A stretch of 6,441 nt of DNA from Elusimicrobiota bacterium (lineage in GTDB: Bacteria > Elusimicrobiota > Elusimicrobia > 2-02-FULL-39-32), in the NCBI GenBank assembly GCA_016193115.1, contig JACPSV010000253.1, positions 1-6,441 of the forward strand, in the 5' to 3' direction. The stretch's first letter is position 1; each line of letters starts with the position of its first letter. The translations under genes were made by a program, and so were the position numbers. Below the pieces are notes generated by a model. That model did not search any database. It saw nothing but the letters and a program-made list of their open reading frames with translations, and was not told where the DNA came from. This document shows positions 1 through 6,441 of this stretch, one piece after another.

Positions 1-1
1 A

Positions 2-232
2 GTCTTGCGCCAAAGACTGCAGGAAGAAGAAAGGGAATGCGAACGTCTCTTGCGGGAAGACTGCGTTTTGCCCGCGTACGATTGCGTTCTGCGCATTTCA
101 CACTGGTTTAACCTTTTGGACGCGCGCGGGGTACTTTCCGTTGGAGAGCGTACCCACATGATTGGACGGGTGCGCGCTCAAGCCGCGTCCGTCGCCAGAA
201 AATATCTGGAACTCCAAGGCGTTCCCGCATGA
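2..232 (+). CDS. glyQ: Glycyl-tRNA synthetase alpha subunit, C-terminal end (5' part outside window)
   Basis: This is the last 76 codons of the catalytic alpha subunit of the alpha2beta2 bacterial glycyl-tRNA synthetase, a cytoplasmic class II enzyme that activates glycine and charges tRNA-Gly. The frame is open to the window edge, so the gene continues upstream; the TTG at 5 is not its start. The call rests on the conserved C-terminal signature [20 protein letters not shown] followed by GVLSVGERT and an R-x-R segment. This matches the usual GlyQ ending ([19 protein letters not shown]). The catalytic motifs lie outside the window. The TGA stop at 230-232 overlaps the glyS start as ATGA, which fits balanced synthesis of the two subunits. 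The extreme C-terminus (LELQGVPA) is slightly shorter than in the E. coli protein as I recall it. The family call is very secure. Confidence 0.96.
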   Translation, partial: VLRQRLQEEERECERLLREDCVLPAYDCVLRISHWFNLLDARGVLSVGERTHMIGRVRAQAASVARKYLELQGVPA

Positions 233-2463
233 AAGAAAGTCCCGGGTCCAACGCCATGCTGGAAATTGGAACGGAGGAGATTCCGGCCGCGTACGTCCCT
301 CCCGCGTTAAGTTTCATGCGGTCTTTTGCGGAAGAGTTCTTGCGCTCCAAACGATTGCCCGTTCACTCTGTTCAGAGTTTAGGCACTCCCAAACGGCTTT
401 CGCTGCTCCTTTTCGGATTGCCGGCCAAATCGGACGATAGCGAAGAGGAACTCTGGGGTCCGCCTCTGAAAGTTTCCAAAGACGCTAACCAGCGTTGGAC
501 ACAGGCCGCGCTGGGGTTTGCCCAGTCTCACCAGGTTTCTTTGGACGATGTGAGTATCCGCGTCAAGAAAGATGCCGAATACATTTGCGTCGTCAAAAAA
601 CATCCCGGCCAGAAATCGGAAAAGATTGTCCGTGAACTTTTTACCGCCCTGATTCCCGCGATTCCTTTTCCAAAAAAAATGGTTTGGGACAGCTCGTACC
701 TGCGTTTTGCCAGGCCGGTTCGCAATCTGGTGGCTCTTTTTGATAACCATACGTTGCGGGTTCAGGCCGGACATATCAAATCTTCCAATAAGACTTTCGC
801 GTTGCCCCATCTCTCGGCCAAGAAAATCACGATCGCTTCTCCTCAAAATTATGCGAACACGTTGCGGAACCACTGTGTTTTGGTAGATCCGGCCGCGCGT
901 CAGGAGACGATCCTTCGTTCCTGTTCCCAGTTGGCCGCCCGTGTGAGCGGACAAGCGGATCTGGATGAGAAACTTTTGTCGGAAGTGGTTTGGTTGGTGG
1001 AACATCCCGTGTCTGTTTTGTGCAGCTTTGATCCCAAATTTTTGGAGTTGCCGCGCGAGGTTCTGGTCACCTGCATGAAAAAACAGCAAAAGTTTTTCCC
1101 TGTTTTGAGCGCCCAGGGGAATCTCCTGCCCTTCTTTATTGCCGTCCGCAACGGAATTTCCGAGCATCAGGAGAGCGTGCGCAAAGGGTACGAGAAGGTT
1201 TTGCATGCCCGTTTGAGCGATGCCCGTTTTTTCTTTGAAGAGGACCTCAAAAAACCTTTAGAATCCTATGTCTCCAAATGTTCCGGCATTTCTCTGCAGG
1301 AAAATCTGGGCTCTCTGAACGACAAAACGGAGCGGATGAAGAGCATGGCGCGTTTCTTCCTGGACTGTTTGGAGAAAGACGGCCCTCTGGAACATTTGGA
1401 TTCCGATCGCGCGGAGCGGGCGATTCATTTGAGCAAATTTGATCTGGCGACTCACATGGTCTACGAATTTCCTGAACTGCAGGGAATCATGGGGGAGATC
1501 TACGCGGCCCGCCGCGGCGAGGATTCTCACGTAGCCTCTGCGATCCGGGAACATTATTATCCTTTGACAGCTCAGTCGGGCTTGCCAACGGCGCCTCTCT
1601 CATCGCTCGTGGCGCTTCTGGACAGGATGGACAATCTGGTGGGAAATATTCTGGTTGGCCACGTTCCCAGCGGTCATTCTGACCCCTACGGACTGCGCCG
1701 TTTGTCTTCCGGGATTTTGCGGATTCTTTTAGAGAACGAGTGGGACATTTCTTTGCGGGAATTGACGAAAGTCTCCTGCCAGCAGATCTCCGCCATGCGC
1801 GTGGACCGGGATTCCAAAGAGTCAAACGGGCCGGGTCCGGAGAGAAACGGCGGGGCGATGGAACAGGTCCTCAATTTCTTTTCCGAGCGGTTTCAGCTTT
1901 TGATGGAAGACAAGGGTTTTAAGGCGGACGAGATCGCCGCGGTCGTAAAAAATCCCACCCATCTGGACTCGTACCATCTGCGCGTTTCTGTCCTCAGTCA
2001 GAAAATTGCGGCTCTGCGCGGGGCGCGGAACCATCCGGACTTTGAGTCCGTGACCCTCCCTTTCAAAAGGTTGGCGAACATCCTGAAACAGGCCAAGACA
2101 AAAAATATCCTCTATGCGCCCCAAATGTTCAACATGCTTCTCCTAAAAGAGAAGGAAGAAATTGATCTTCACGCGATGACCAACCAACTCCTAAAAAAGA
2201 CCGGCTCTCTCCTCCAACAAAAAAAGTACGCGGAAACTCTGGGGGAATGGGTCGTGATCCGCGAGAGCCTAAACCAATTTTTTGAGAAGGTGCTGGTCAT
2301 GGATCCGGATGTTGCCATTTGCGTGAACCGGCTTTCCCTGCTTTCTATTCTGGAATCTTTGTTCAAAGAGATCGCCGACTTTTCACAATTGCAGAATCCG
2401 GCTCCCCCAATGCCCTCCCCACCCGCTTCTCCGGTCATTGGGAAAGGGGCGGTTAAAGTTTGA
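229..2463 (+). CDS. glyS: Glycyl-tRNA synthetase beta subunit
   Basis: The beta subunit partners GlyQ and supplies tRNA-binding parts of the alpha2beta2 synthetase. It is 744 residues against 689 in E. coli. Family signatures appear in order: [12 protein letters not shown] (11-22), TPKRLSLL (53-60), [20 protein letters not shown] (146-165), [10 protein letters not shown] (252-261), [19 protein letters not shown] (274-292), [19 protein letters not shown] (327-345), the HD-like region [14 protein letters not shown] (413-426), and [19 protein letters not shown] (484-502). A C-terminal anticodon-binding (DALR-type) region covers roughly 590-722. ATG 229 is preferred because it overlaps the glyQ stop, with a weak AAGG at 216-219. 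ATG 256 (Met10), just before the conserved LEIGTEE, is an alternative. Oddities are a Ser/Gly/Pro-rich linker at 526-543, NKTF at 187-190 where the family normally has GHRF, and a proline-rich tail of about 22 residues beyond the usual end. The identity is secure. Confidence 0.97.
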   Translation: MKESPGSNAMLEIGTEEIPAAYVPPALSFMRSFAEEFLRSKRLPVHSVQSLGTPKRLSLLLFGLPAKSDDSEEELWGPPLKVSKDANQRWTQAALGFAQSHQVSLDDVSIRVKKDAEYICVVKKHPGQKSEKIVRELFTALIPAIPFPKKMVWDSSYLRFARPVRNLVALFDNHTLRVQAGHIKSSNKTFALPHLSAKKITIASPQNYANTLRNHCVLVDPAARQETILRSCSQLAARVSGQADLDEKLLSEVVWLVEHPVSVLCSFDPKFLELPREVLVTCMKKQQKFFPVLSAQGNLLPFFIAVRNGISEHQESVRKGYEKVLHARLSDARFFFEEDLKKPLESYVSKCSGISLQENLGSLNDKTERMKSMARFFLDCLEKDGPLEHLDSDRAERAIHLSKFDLATHMVYEFPELQGIMGEIYAARRGEDSHVASAIREHYYPLTAQSGLPTAPLSSLVALLDRMDNLVGNILVGHVPSGHSDPYGLRRLSSGILRILLENEWDISLRELTKVSCQQISAMRVDRDSKESNGPGPERNGGAMEQVLNFFSERFQLLMEDKGFKADEIAAVVKNPTHLDSYHLRVSVLSQKIAALRGARNHPDFESVTLPFKRLANILKQAKTKNILYAPQMFNMLLLKEKEEIDLHAMTNQLLKKTGSLLQQKKYAETLGEWVVIRESLNQFFEKVLVMDPDVAICVNRLSLLSILESLFKEIADFSQLQNPAPPMPSPPASPVIGKGAVKV
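2406..2442. repeat. Inverted repeat at the glyS/TPR-gene junction
   Basis: CCCAATG at 2406-2412 is the exact reverse complement of CATTGGG at 2436-2442, giving a 7-bp stem around a 23-nt C-rich loop. It sits in the extra C-terminal tail of glyS and ends directly before the AAAGGGG ribosome-binding site. The C-rich loop (CCTCCCC, 2414-2420) could alternatively pair with the GGGG of that site. No T-tract follows closely enough for an intrinsic terminator. A regulatory role is inference only, and a 7-bp match could be chance. Confidence 0.35.
2443..2449 (+). promoter_or_regulatory. Probable ribosome-binding site for the TPR gene
   Basis: The purine run AAAGGGG lies inside the glyS 3' end, 10 nt before the TTG at 2460. 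It is the main sequence support for choosing this non-ATG start. The next in-frame ATG, at 2538, would delete the hydrophobic N-terminus. The match to the Shine-Dalgarno consensus is partial (GGGG rather than GGAGG). Confidence 0.5.
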
Positions 2464-2840
2464 AAACGTTTCTTTTTTTTCTGCTCGTTTTCTTCGGCTC
2501 GATTTACTGGTTGAAGAATTGGGTGACCGGTGGACGGATGGACGCTTTTTTGGAGCAGCATCAACAATCCCATTACGTTCCCAAGGCGCTGTCCGTCATC
2601 GCCGAGATCTATTCCCTCTTTCAAGATCATCCTACCACGGTTCATTATTACCGCTGGTTAGCGGAACAATATCCCGACCACCCGGACGTCGTGAAAGCGC
2701 GCTGGCAGATGGCGTTGAGTTACGAGGACATGCAGCGCAAAGATTTAGCTTTAGAACAGTACCAGATATTGATAGACTCTTACAGCCAAACTCAGGAAGG
2801 GAAGATGTCCTTGGCTCGCTATAGCAAACTCAAATACTAA
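2460..2840 (+). CDS. Small membrane-anchored tetratricopeptide-repeat protein
   Basis: This 126-residue protein of unknown specific function starts with a hydrophobic segment (about residues 4-18, FLFFLLVFFGSIYWL) after Met-Lys. It reads as an uncleaved membrane anchor or signal-type sequence; there is no lipobox cysteine. Residues about 40-115 form two helical hairpins of TPR type. The clearest is AEQYPDHPDVVKARWQMALS followed by DLALEQYQILIDSY (95-108), in the style of BamD/YbgF repeats. Such proteins are usually scaffolds for protein-protein contact, here probably on the outer face of the inner membrane. The start is TTG at 2460, overlapping the glyS stop as TTGA. Starting at ATG 2538 would lose the anchor. 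The HTH gene follows with no gap. A T8 run at 2473-2480 encodes part of the anchor. The partner is unknown; the reading frame is well supported by its TPR-like pattern. Confidence 0.8.
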   Translation: MKTFLFFLLVFFGSIYWLKNWVTGGRMDAFLEQHQQSHYVPKALSVIAEIYSLFQDHPTTVHYYRWLAEQYPDHPDVVKARWQMALSYEDMQRKDLALEQYQILIDSYSQTQEGKMSLARYSKLKY

Positions 2841-3194
2841 ATGCGGACGAAAAAGATGTTTGTGCGGTTGGTGGAAGAGGGGATGAAAAAAACAGGGTTG
2901 TCGCTCCGTACGGTTGCGAGGGAGGCCGGATTGGATCCTTCGTTTCTTTCCAAAGTGCTGTCTCTGAAACGGTCCCCGCCCAGCGAGGAGAAATGTCTCA
3001 AAAAACTGGCGGAAATTTTGGAGATCAATCCCGTTTTGCTCAGCATTTCTACGGGCATGAAGTTCGGACCGGTCTGGGAAGAGGATCGCGCGAATTTTAA
3101 AAATGAGAGATCCCAAAATAGAAACTTTCCCAGGAAGCAAAAAAAAGTGGAGTATATGACGGGGACCAAAGAACTATCCGAGGATCTTTTATGA
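2841..3194 (+). CDS. Small XRE-like helix-turn-helix DNA-binding protein
   Basis: This 117-residue protein has an N-terminal Cro/C1-type helix-turn-helix. Helix 1 is about residues 7-18. The HTH core SLRTVAREAGLDPSFLSKVL (21-40) has the expected Ala-x-x-Ala-Gly turn, with recognition helix 33-40. A further pair of helices follows (49-62, KCLKKLAEILEINP). Residues about 84-117 form a polar, basic tail (RSQNRNFPRKQKK) that is probably disordered. No ligand or enzyme domain is visible. The ATG at 2841 directly abuts the TPR stop (TAAATG) and has no clear Shine-Dalgarno, so translation may rely on re-initiation; ATG 2856 (Met6) would also keep the whole fold. The stop overlaps the dprA start by 4 nt. 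An A8 run at 3139-3146 lies in the tail. Targets are unknown; autoregulation of this unit or a DNA-binding role alongside DprA are possibilities, both inferred from position. Confidence 0.82.
   Translation: MRTKKMFVRLVEEGMKKTGLSLRTVAREAGLDPSFLSKVLSLKRSPPSEEKCLKKLAEILEINPVLLSISTGMKFGPVWEEDRANFKNERSQNRNFPRKQKKVEYMTGTKELSEDLL
3139..3146 (+). other. A8 homopolymer, possible slippery site between the HTH gene and dprA
   Basis: Eight A residues lie in the HTH gene, read as CAA AAA AAA GTG, so an A-AAA-AAA heptamer is in the correct phase for -1 tandem slippage. A purine AGGAAG precedes it at 3132-3137. The -1 frame from here is open and reads through the dprA ATG at 3191. A use for this is unproven; a comparable A8 run occurs inside glyS at 672-679. 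Confidence 0.25.
3180..3184 (+). promoter_or_regulatory. Ribosome-binding site for dprA
   Basis: GAGGA lies in the last codons of the HTH gene, 6 nt before the ATG at 3191. It is the best Shine-Dalgarno match among the gene starts in this window and supports that start, which overlaps the HTH stop as ATGA. Confidence 0.7.
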
Positions 3195-4309
3195 AAGAAA
3201 AATTAGAAGATTATTTGCTTTTGAGTTTGGTGCCGGCGGTTGGGCCGGTTCGATTTAAAAATTTGCTTGCCCAGTTTGGCGCGGCGGAATCTGTTTTTGA
3301 ATCTTCCAGCCATGCGTTAGAAAGGGTGGAAGGGATAACCCCGCTTGTGGCACAGTCTATCCTCTCTTATAAAAATAGAATAGATTTGGTTAAACGGGAA
3401 TTGGAAGAGGCGCATAAAGTTGGGATTTCTATTCTAACTTTGGAAGACGATTCTTATCCCCTCTTTCTAAAAAGAATTTATGATCCGCCTCCTGTCCTCT
3501 ATGTGAAAGGACGCATCGCATGCTTGCAAGAATTTTCCATCGCTTTGGTGGGCACGCGCAGGCCCACTCCCTATGGAGAACGGGTGGCCGCTGAGTTGTC
3601 CAGAGATTTGGCGGAACGGGGAATCGCAACCGTCAGCGGTCTGGCTCTGGGAATAGATACGGTGGTACATCAGTCCACGGTTCGGTCTGGCGGCGCGACG
3701 ATCGCCGTGCTCGGTTCGGGACACTTGCAACTGTATCCGGAGATCAACCGGAAACTTTCGGTGGCGATCACGGAAAAAGGAGCGCTGCTAAGCGAGTTTC
3801 CATTGAGGAGCTCGCCGGAACCAAGCCATTTTCCCCGCAGAAACAGAATCATCTCCGCTCTTTCTTCCGGGACGGTTGTGATTGAAGGGGACGAGAAGTC
3901 AGGCGCATTGATCACGGCCAGATTTGCGGCCGAGCAGGGGAAAGACCTGTTTGCGGTTCCGGGACCCATCTACTCCAAAATGAGTCGAGGTCCGCACAGT
4001 CTCCTGAAACAAGGCGCGAAACTCGTGGAAAAAGTGGAAGACATTCTGGAAGAGTTCCCCGGTCTGGGGAAAGATCTCTTTTCCAAATCCGTTCCCATTC
4101 CGTCCCAAGTGACCCAACAGCCGTTTTCTCCCGATTTAACTCCTCTGGAGAAGCGGGTCTCCGATTTGATCTCTTTTGATCCTATCGCCATTGATCATCT
4201 CTCTTCCCGCAGCGCTCTAAATGTGGGAGACTTGTCGCAAGCCCTGCTCTCTTTAGAGATGAGGGGTCTGATCCATTCTTTGCCCGGGAGAAACTATGTC
4301 CGCAGATAA
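3191..4309 (+). CDS. dprA: DNA processing protein DprA (Smf)
   Basis: DprA binds incoming single-stranded DNA during natural transformation, displaces SSB and loads RecA; it is also widespread in bacteria not known to be competent. At 372 residues it has the full three-part layout. The N-terminal SAM/HhH-like region is about 8-58 (LLLSLVPAVGPVRFKNLL). The Rossmann-like DNA-binding core is about 80-290, with VGTRRPTPYG (120-129), VSGLALGIDTVVH (148-160), TIAVLGSGHLQLYPE (170-184), FPRRNRIISALSSGTVVIEG (214-233), KSGALITARFAAEQG (236-250) and AVPGPIYS (255-262). A C-terminal winged-helix DML1-type domain is about 315-370. The start is fixed by the GAGGA site and the 4-nt overlap with the HTH gene. 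The 3' end overlaps topA by 14 nt, in the common dprA-topA order. All core motifs look intact, so it is probably functional. Whether the host is competent cannot be told from here. Confidence 0.97.
   Translation: MKEKLEDYLLLSLVPAVGPVRFKNLLAQFGAAESVFESSSHALERVEGITPLVAQSILSYKNRIDLVKRELEEAHKVGISILTLEDDSYPLFLKRIYDPPPVLYVKGRIACLQEFSIALVGTRRPTPYGERVAAELSRDLAERGIATVSGLALGIDTVVHQSTVRSGGATIAVLGSGHLQLYPEINRKLSVAITEKGALLSEFPLRSSPEPSHFPRRNRIISALSSGTVVIEGDEKSGALITARFAAEQGKDLFAVPGPIYSKMSRGPHSLLKQGAKLVEKVEDILEEFPGLGKDLFSKSVPIPSQVTQQPFSPDLTPLEKRVSDLISFDPIAIDHLSSRSALNVGDLSQALLSLEMRGLIHSLPGRNYVRR
4286..4290 (+). promoter_or_regulatory. Ribosome-binding site for topA, inside dprA
   Basis: GGGAG ends 5 nt before the ATG at 4296 and lies in the dprA coding sequence. 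It favours ATG 4296 over the in-frame ATG at 4329, which begins the conserved MNLLIVESP but has only an A-rich stretch before it. Confidence 0.6.
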
Positions 4310-6441
4310 GTCTGAAAAATCTAAAACAATGAACCTCCTGATCGTAGAGTCTCCCACCAAAGAGAGAACGATCTCCAAGTTCCTAGGCAAAAATTTCATC
4401 GTCAAAAGTTCTTTTGGCCATTTACGCGATCTGCCCAAGAAAAAGTTTGGGATCAATTTGGAAAAAGGATTTGAGCCCCAATACGAGGTCCTTCCCCGCG
4501 GCAAGACCGTGATTCCGGATTTAAAGAAATGTTCCAGCCGCTGCGCGAAAATCTATCTCGCGACGGACTATGACCGGGAAGGAGAATCTATCGCCTGGCA
4601 TCTGTCGGAAATTTTGGGGTTACCCGCGGAAAAATCGTTCCGAATCACGTTTCATGAGATTACTCCTACCGCGATTCAGGAGGCCATTTCCTCTCCGCGC
4701 AAGATTGACACCCGTTTGGTGGATTCCCAGGTGGCCAGAAGGGTTCTGGACAGGATTGTAGGATACCGTCTTTCTCCGCTCTTATGGGAAAAGGTTCGGC
4801 GCGGTCTATCCGCCGGGCGAGTGCAGTCGGCGGCAGTTCGTATTATTTGCGAGAGGGAAGGAGAGATTGAGAAGTTTAAGAGCCAGGAATATTGGACGGT
4901 TCAAGTCGAATTAGAAAATACCCGCGATTCCAACCGGTTTGGGTTCCTGGCCCAGATCGTGGAATGGAAAGGAAAAAAAGTAGGGAAACTGGACATCCCT
5001 TCTCAAACTTCTTCTCAGGAGATGGGGGACATTTTGAAGGGGTCCTCCTACACGGTGCGTTCCGTCTCTCCCAAAGAGAAAAAACGGTCGCCGCCGCCCC
5101 CGTTCATGACTTCCACGCTTGCCCAAGACGCTTCCCGTAAACTTGGATTTTCCTCGAAAAAGACCATGCTTGTAGCGCAAACCCTTTATGAAGGCGTCCA
5201 GATCAACCAGGAGCAGGTGGGTCTCATTACCTACATGCGCACCGACTCTCTCAACATCTCTCAAACCGCTCTCAACGAGGTTCGTTCTTTCATTCAGGAG
5301 AAATACGGGAAAGGAGAAATTCCGGAAAAGCCCAGGCTCTACAAGACCAAAGCCAAGACGGCTCAAGAAGCGCACGAAGCCATTCATCCCACATCCGTGC
5401 ACAGGGAACCTCAATCCCTGAAGGATTTTTTAACTCTGGACCAACTGAAACTGTACGGACTCATCTGGAAACGGTTTGTCGCCTGCCAGATGATGGACGC
5501 CGTTTACGATACCGTCTCTGTAGACGTCGCTTCCCATGCCGAGTCCGGCGCGGGAGACGGCGTTTTGCGGGCCAACGGTTCCACATTGAAAAGGGCCGGT
5601 TTTCTAAAAGTGTATGGGGAAGAGGAGATCGAAGAGTCACAGGACAAGGGGGATAAAGGGCAGGAAGGTTCCTCCGCCCGGTTACCTCTCTTATACGAAA
5701 GCGAACCCTTAAAATTCCTGAACTTGAAATCGGAACAACATTTTACGGAGCCGCCCCCCCGCTACAACGAAGCCAGCCTGATCAAGATATTGGAACAGAA
5801 CGGGATTGGACGCCCTTCCACCTACGCTCCCATCATCGGCACCATTTTGTCGCGCGGATACGTGCGTTTACAGGAGAGGCGGTTCCATCCGACGGATCTG
5901 GGGAAAGTGGTGAACCAGCAGTTGATTCAACACTTTCCGGAAGTCGTGGACATCAGTTTTACGGCCAAGATTGAAGAAAAACTAGACCAAATTGCGGAAG
6001 GTGAAATCCCCTGGAACGAGGTCGTGAAAGAATTTTATGAGCCGTTTGAAAAAGATTTGAGCGCGGCGGCGACTCACATGCAAAAAATATCGGTGGAACC
6101 CAAAGATTCGGGCGAGATCTGCCCTCTCTGTCAAGGAAAACTGTTGATTCGGGAGAGCCGGTTCGGAAAGTATCTTTCCTGCGAAAATTTTCCAAAATGC
6201 AAGCACAAAGTTTCTCTGGATGCGGACGGCAAAAAGATACTGCCTCAGGTGGTGGACGAAAAATGTCCCAAATGCGGCAAGCCCATGGCCGTCAAGATGA
6301 GCCGCAGAGGAAAGTTTTTGGCCTGCACCGGTTATCCGGAATGTAAAAGCATTATCGGTTTGGATCGGGAAGGGAACAAAGTCATTCGTCCGGAACCGCA
6401 GATGACGGACAAGAAGTGCGAGAAATGCGGCAAACCCATGC
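4296..6441 (+). CDS. topA: DNA topoisomerase I (type IA), 3' end outside window
   Basis: This enzyme relaxes negatively supercoiled DNA by cutting one strand through a 5'-phosphotyrosine link and passing the other. The window holds 715 codons, open to the edge. An 11-residue polar extension precedes the TOPRIM domain, whose acidic residues are Glu18 (LLIVESPTK) and Asp91, Asp93 and Glu97 (ATDYDREGES). The gate region holds LSAGRVQSAAVR. The active site is Tyr313 with Arg315 (GLITYMRTDS), followed by HEAIHPT (His360-Thr366) and GIGRPSTYAPII (Arg506). The C-terminus carries four-cysteine zinc modules: Cys609/612/629/635, Cys657/660/677/683, and a third opening with Cys708/711 where the window ends. 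The polar stretch 442-462 is a likely loop insertion. Reverse gyrase and topoisomerase III are excluded by the absence of a helicase domain and by the zinc-module tail. All catalytic residues are intact. The start is supported by GGGAG at 4286-4290. Confidence 0.97.
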   Translation, partial: MSADKSEKSKTMNLLIVESPTKERTISKFLGKNFIVKSSFGHLRDLPKKKFGINLEKGFEPQYEVLPRGKTVIPDLKKCSSRCAKIYLATDYDREGESIAWHLSEILGLPAEKSFRITFHEITPTAIQEAISSPRKIDTRLVDSQVARRVLDRIVGYRLSPLLWEKVRRGLSAGRVQSAAVRIICEREGEIEKFKSQEYWTVQVELENTRDSNRFGFLAQIVEWKGKKVGKLDIPSQTSSQEMGDILKGSSYTVRSVSPKEKKRSPPPPFMTSTLAQDASRKLGFSSKKTMLVAQTLYEGVQINQEQVGLITYMRTDSLNISQTALNEVRSFIQEKYGKGEIPEKPRLYKTKAKTAQEAHEAIHPTSVHREPQSLKDFLTLDQLKLYGLIWKRFVACQMMDAVYDTVSVDVASHAESGAGDGVLRANGSTLKRAGFLKVYGEEEIEESQDKGDKGQEGSSARLPLLYESEPLKFLNLKSEQHFTEPPPRYNEASLIKILEQNGIGRPSTYAPIIGTILSRGYVRLQERRFHPTDLGKVVNQQLIQHFPEVVDISFTAKIEEKLDQIAEGEIPWNEVVKEFYEPFEKDLSAAATHMQKISVEPKDSGEICPLCQGKLLIRESRFGKYLSCENFPKCKHKVSLDADGKKILPQVVDEKCPKCGKPMAVKMSRRGKFLACTGYPECKSIIGLDREGNKVIRPEPQMTDKKCEKCGKPM
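6120..6440 (+). repeat. Tandem zinc-module repeats in topA
   Basis: Three successive C-x2-C module starts are encoded at 6120, 6264 and 6417, a period of 48 and then 51 codons. The first two are complete with C-x2-C-x16-C-x5-C spacing; the third is cut by the window edge. The second and third share near-identical DNA (AAATGCGGCAA followed by CCCATG, at about 6270-6287 and 6423-6440). This is consistent with internal duplication, though the shared CGKPM motif alone could keep the bases similar. Confidence 0.8.

Noticed and set aside
672..679. A8 run in glyS as a possible frameshift site
   Set aside because: It encodes the conserved PKKM segment in the correct frame and the gene continues intact, so it is probably just Lys codons.
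379..1206. Long open frame of 275 codons on the - strand
   Set aside because: It lies wholly antisense to conserved glyS sequence and its translation shows no recognisable motif. The open frame follows from glyS codon use.
2438..2824. Alternative + strand frame of 128 codons over the TPR gene
   Set aside because: It needs a TTG start and its product is rich in Arg, Ser and Gly with no fold pattern. The frame at 2460-2840 has a membrane anchor and TPR periodicity.
4068..4086. Short palindrome-like stretch in dprA (GGAAAGATCTCTTTTCC)
   Set aside because: The arms match only with a bulge and leave almost no loop. It lies in coding sequence without a T-tract, so it is not a credible terminator or operator.
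4329..4331. ATG at 4329 as the topA start
   Set aside because: It begins exactly at the conserved core but lacks a Shine-Dalgarno sequence. ATG 4296 has GGGAG at proper spacing, so it is kept only as an alternative.
4911..5414. 167-codon open frame on the - strand
   Set aside because: It is antisense to the catalytic core of topA, where the + frame carries the active-site motif. No family features are seen.
5754..5760. C7 run in topA as a possible frameshift mutation
   Set aside because: The reading frame continues on both sides with conserved residues (TEPPPRYNEASLIKILEQNG), so the sequence is intact.

Overview
The window is a stretch of bacterial chromosome that is almost entirely coding, with all genes on the + strand. 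I see no mobile element, phage gene, CRISPR array, or tRNA or rRNA gene. Base composition looks close to balanced. The glycyl-tRNA synthetase is the two-subunit bacterial type (GlyQ plus GlyS). The small TPR protein, with an N-terminal membrane anchor and repeats of the BamD/YbgF style, fits a diderm. I cannot assign a phylum from this sequence alone. An uncultivated lineage such as Omnitrophota or a Nitrospirota relative is only a guess.

Layout: the C-terminal end of glyQ (to 232); complete glyS (229-2463); a small membrane-anchored TPR protein (2460-2840); a small XRE-like helix-turn-helix protein (2841-3194); complete dprA (3191-4309); and topA from its start at 4296 to beyond the window edge at 6441. 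Every junction is an overlap or a direct abutment: 4 nt, 4 nt, 0 nt, 4 nt and 14 nt. There is no room for an internal promoter or terminator between genes, so this looks like one polycistronic, translationally coupled unit. Its promoter and terminator lie outside the window.

Functionally the unit joins translation (charging of tRNA-Gly by GlyQ/GlyS) to DNA handling: DprA, which loads RecA on incoming single-stranded DNA, and TopA, which relaxes negative supercoils. Adjacent dprA and topA is a common bacterial arrangement. The two small genes between glyS and dprA are the least explained part. One is a probable envelope TPR protein and the other a probable DNA-binding protein that shares a 4-nt overlap with dprA.

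Most of the window is ordinary housekeeping sequence and I found no convincing new system. The points most worth a second look are: the HTH gene coupled to dprA; an A8 run near its 3' end, from which a -1 shift would read in frame into dprA; a proline-rich C-terminal tail and a substituted GHRF motif in GlyS; and an inverted repeat at the glyS/TPR junction next to a TTG start.
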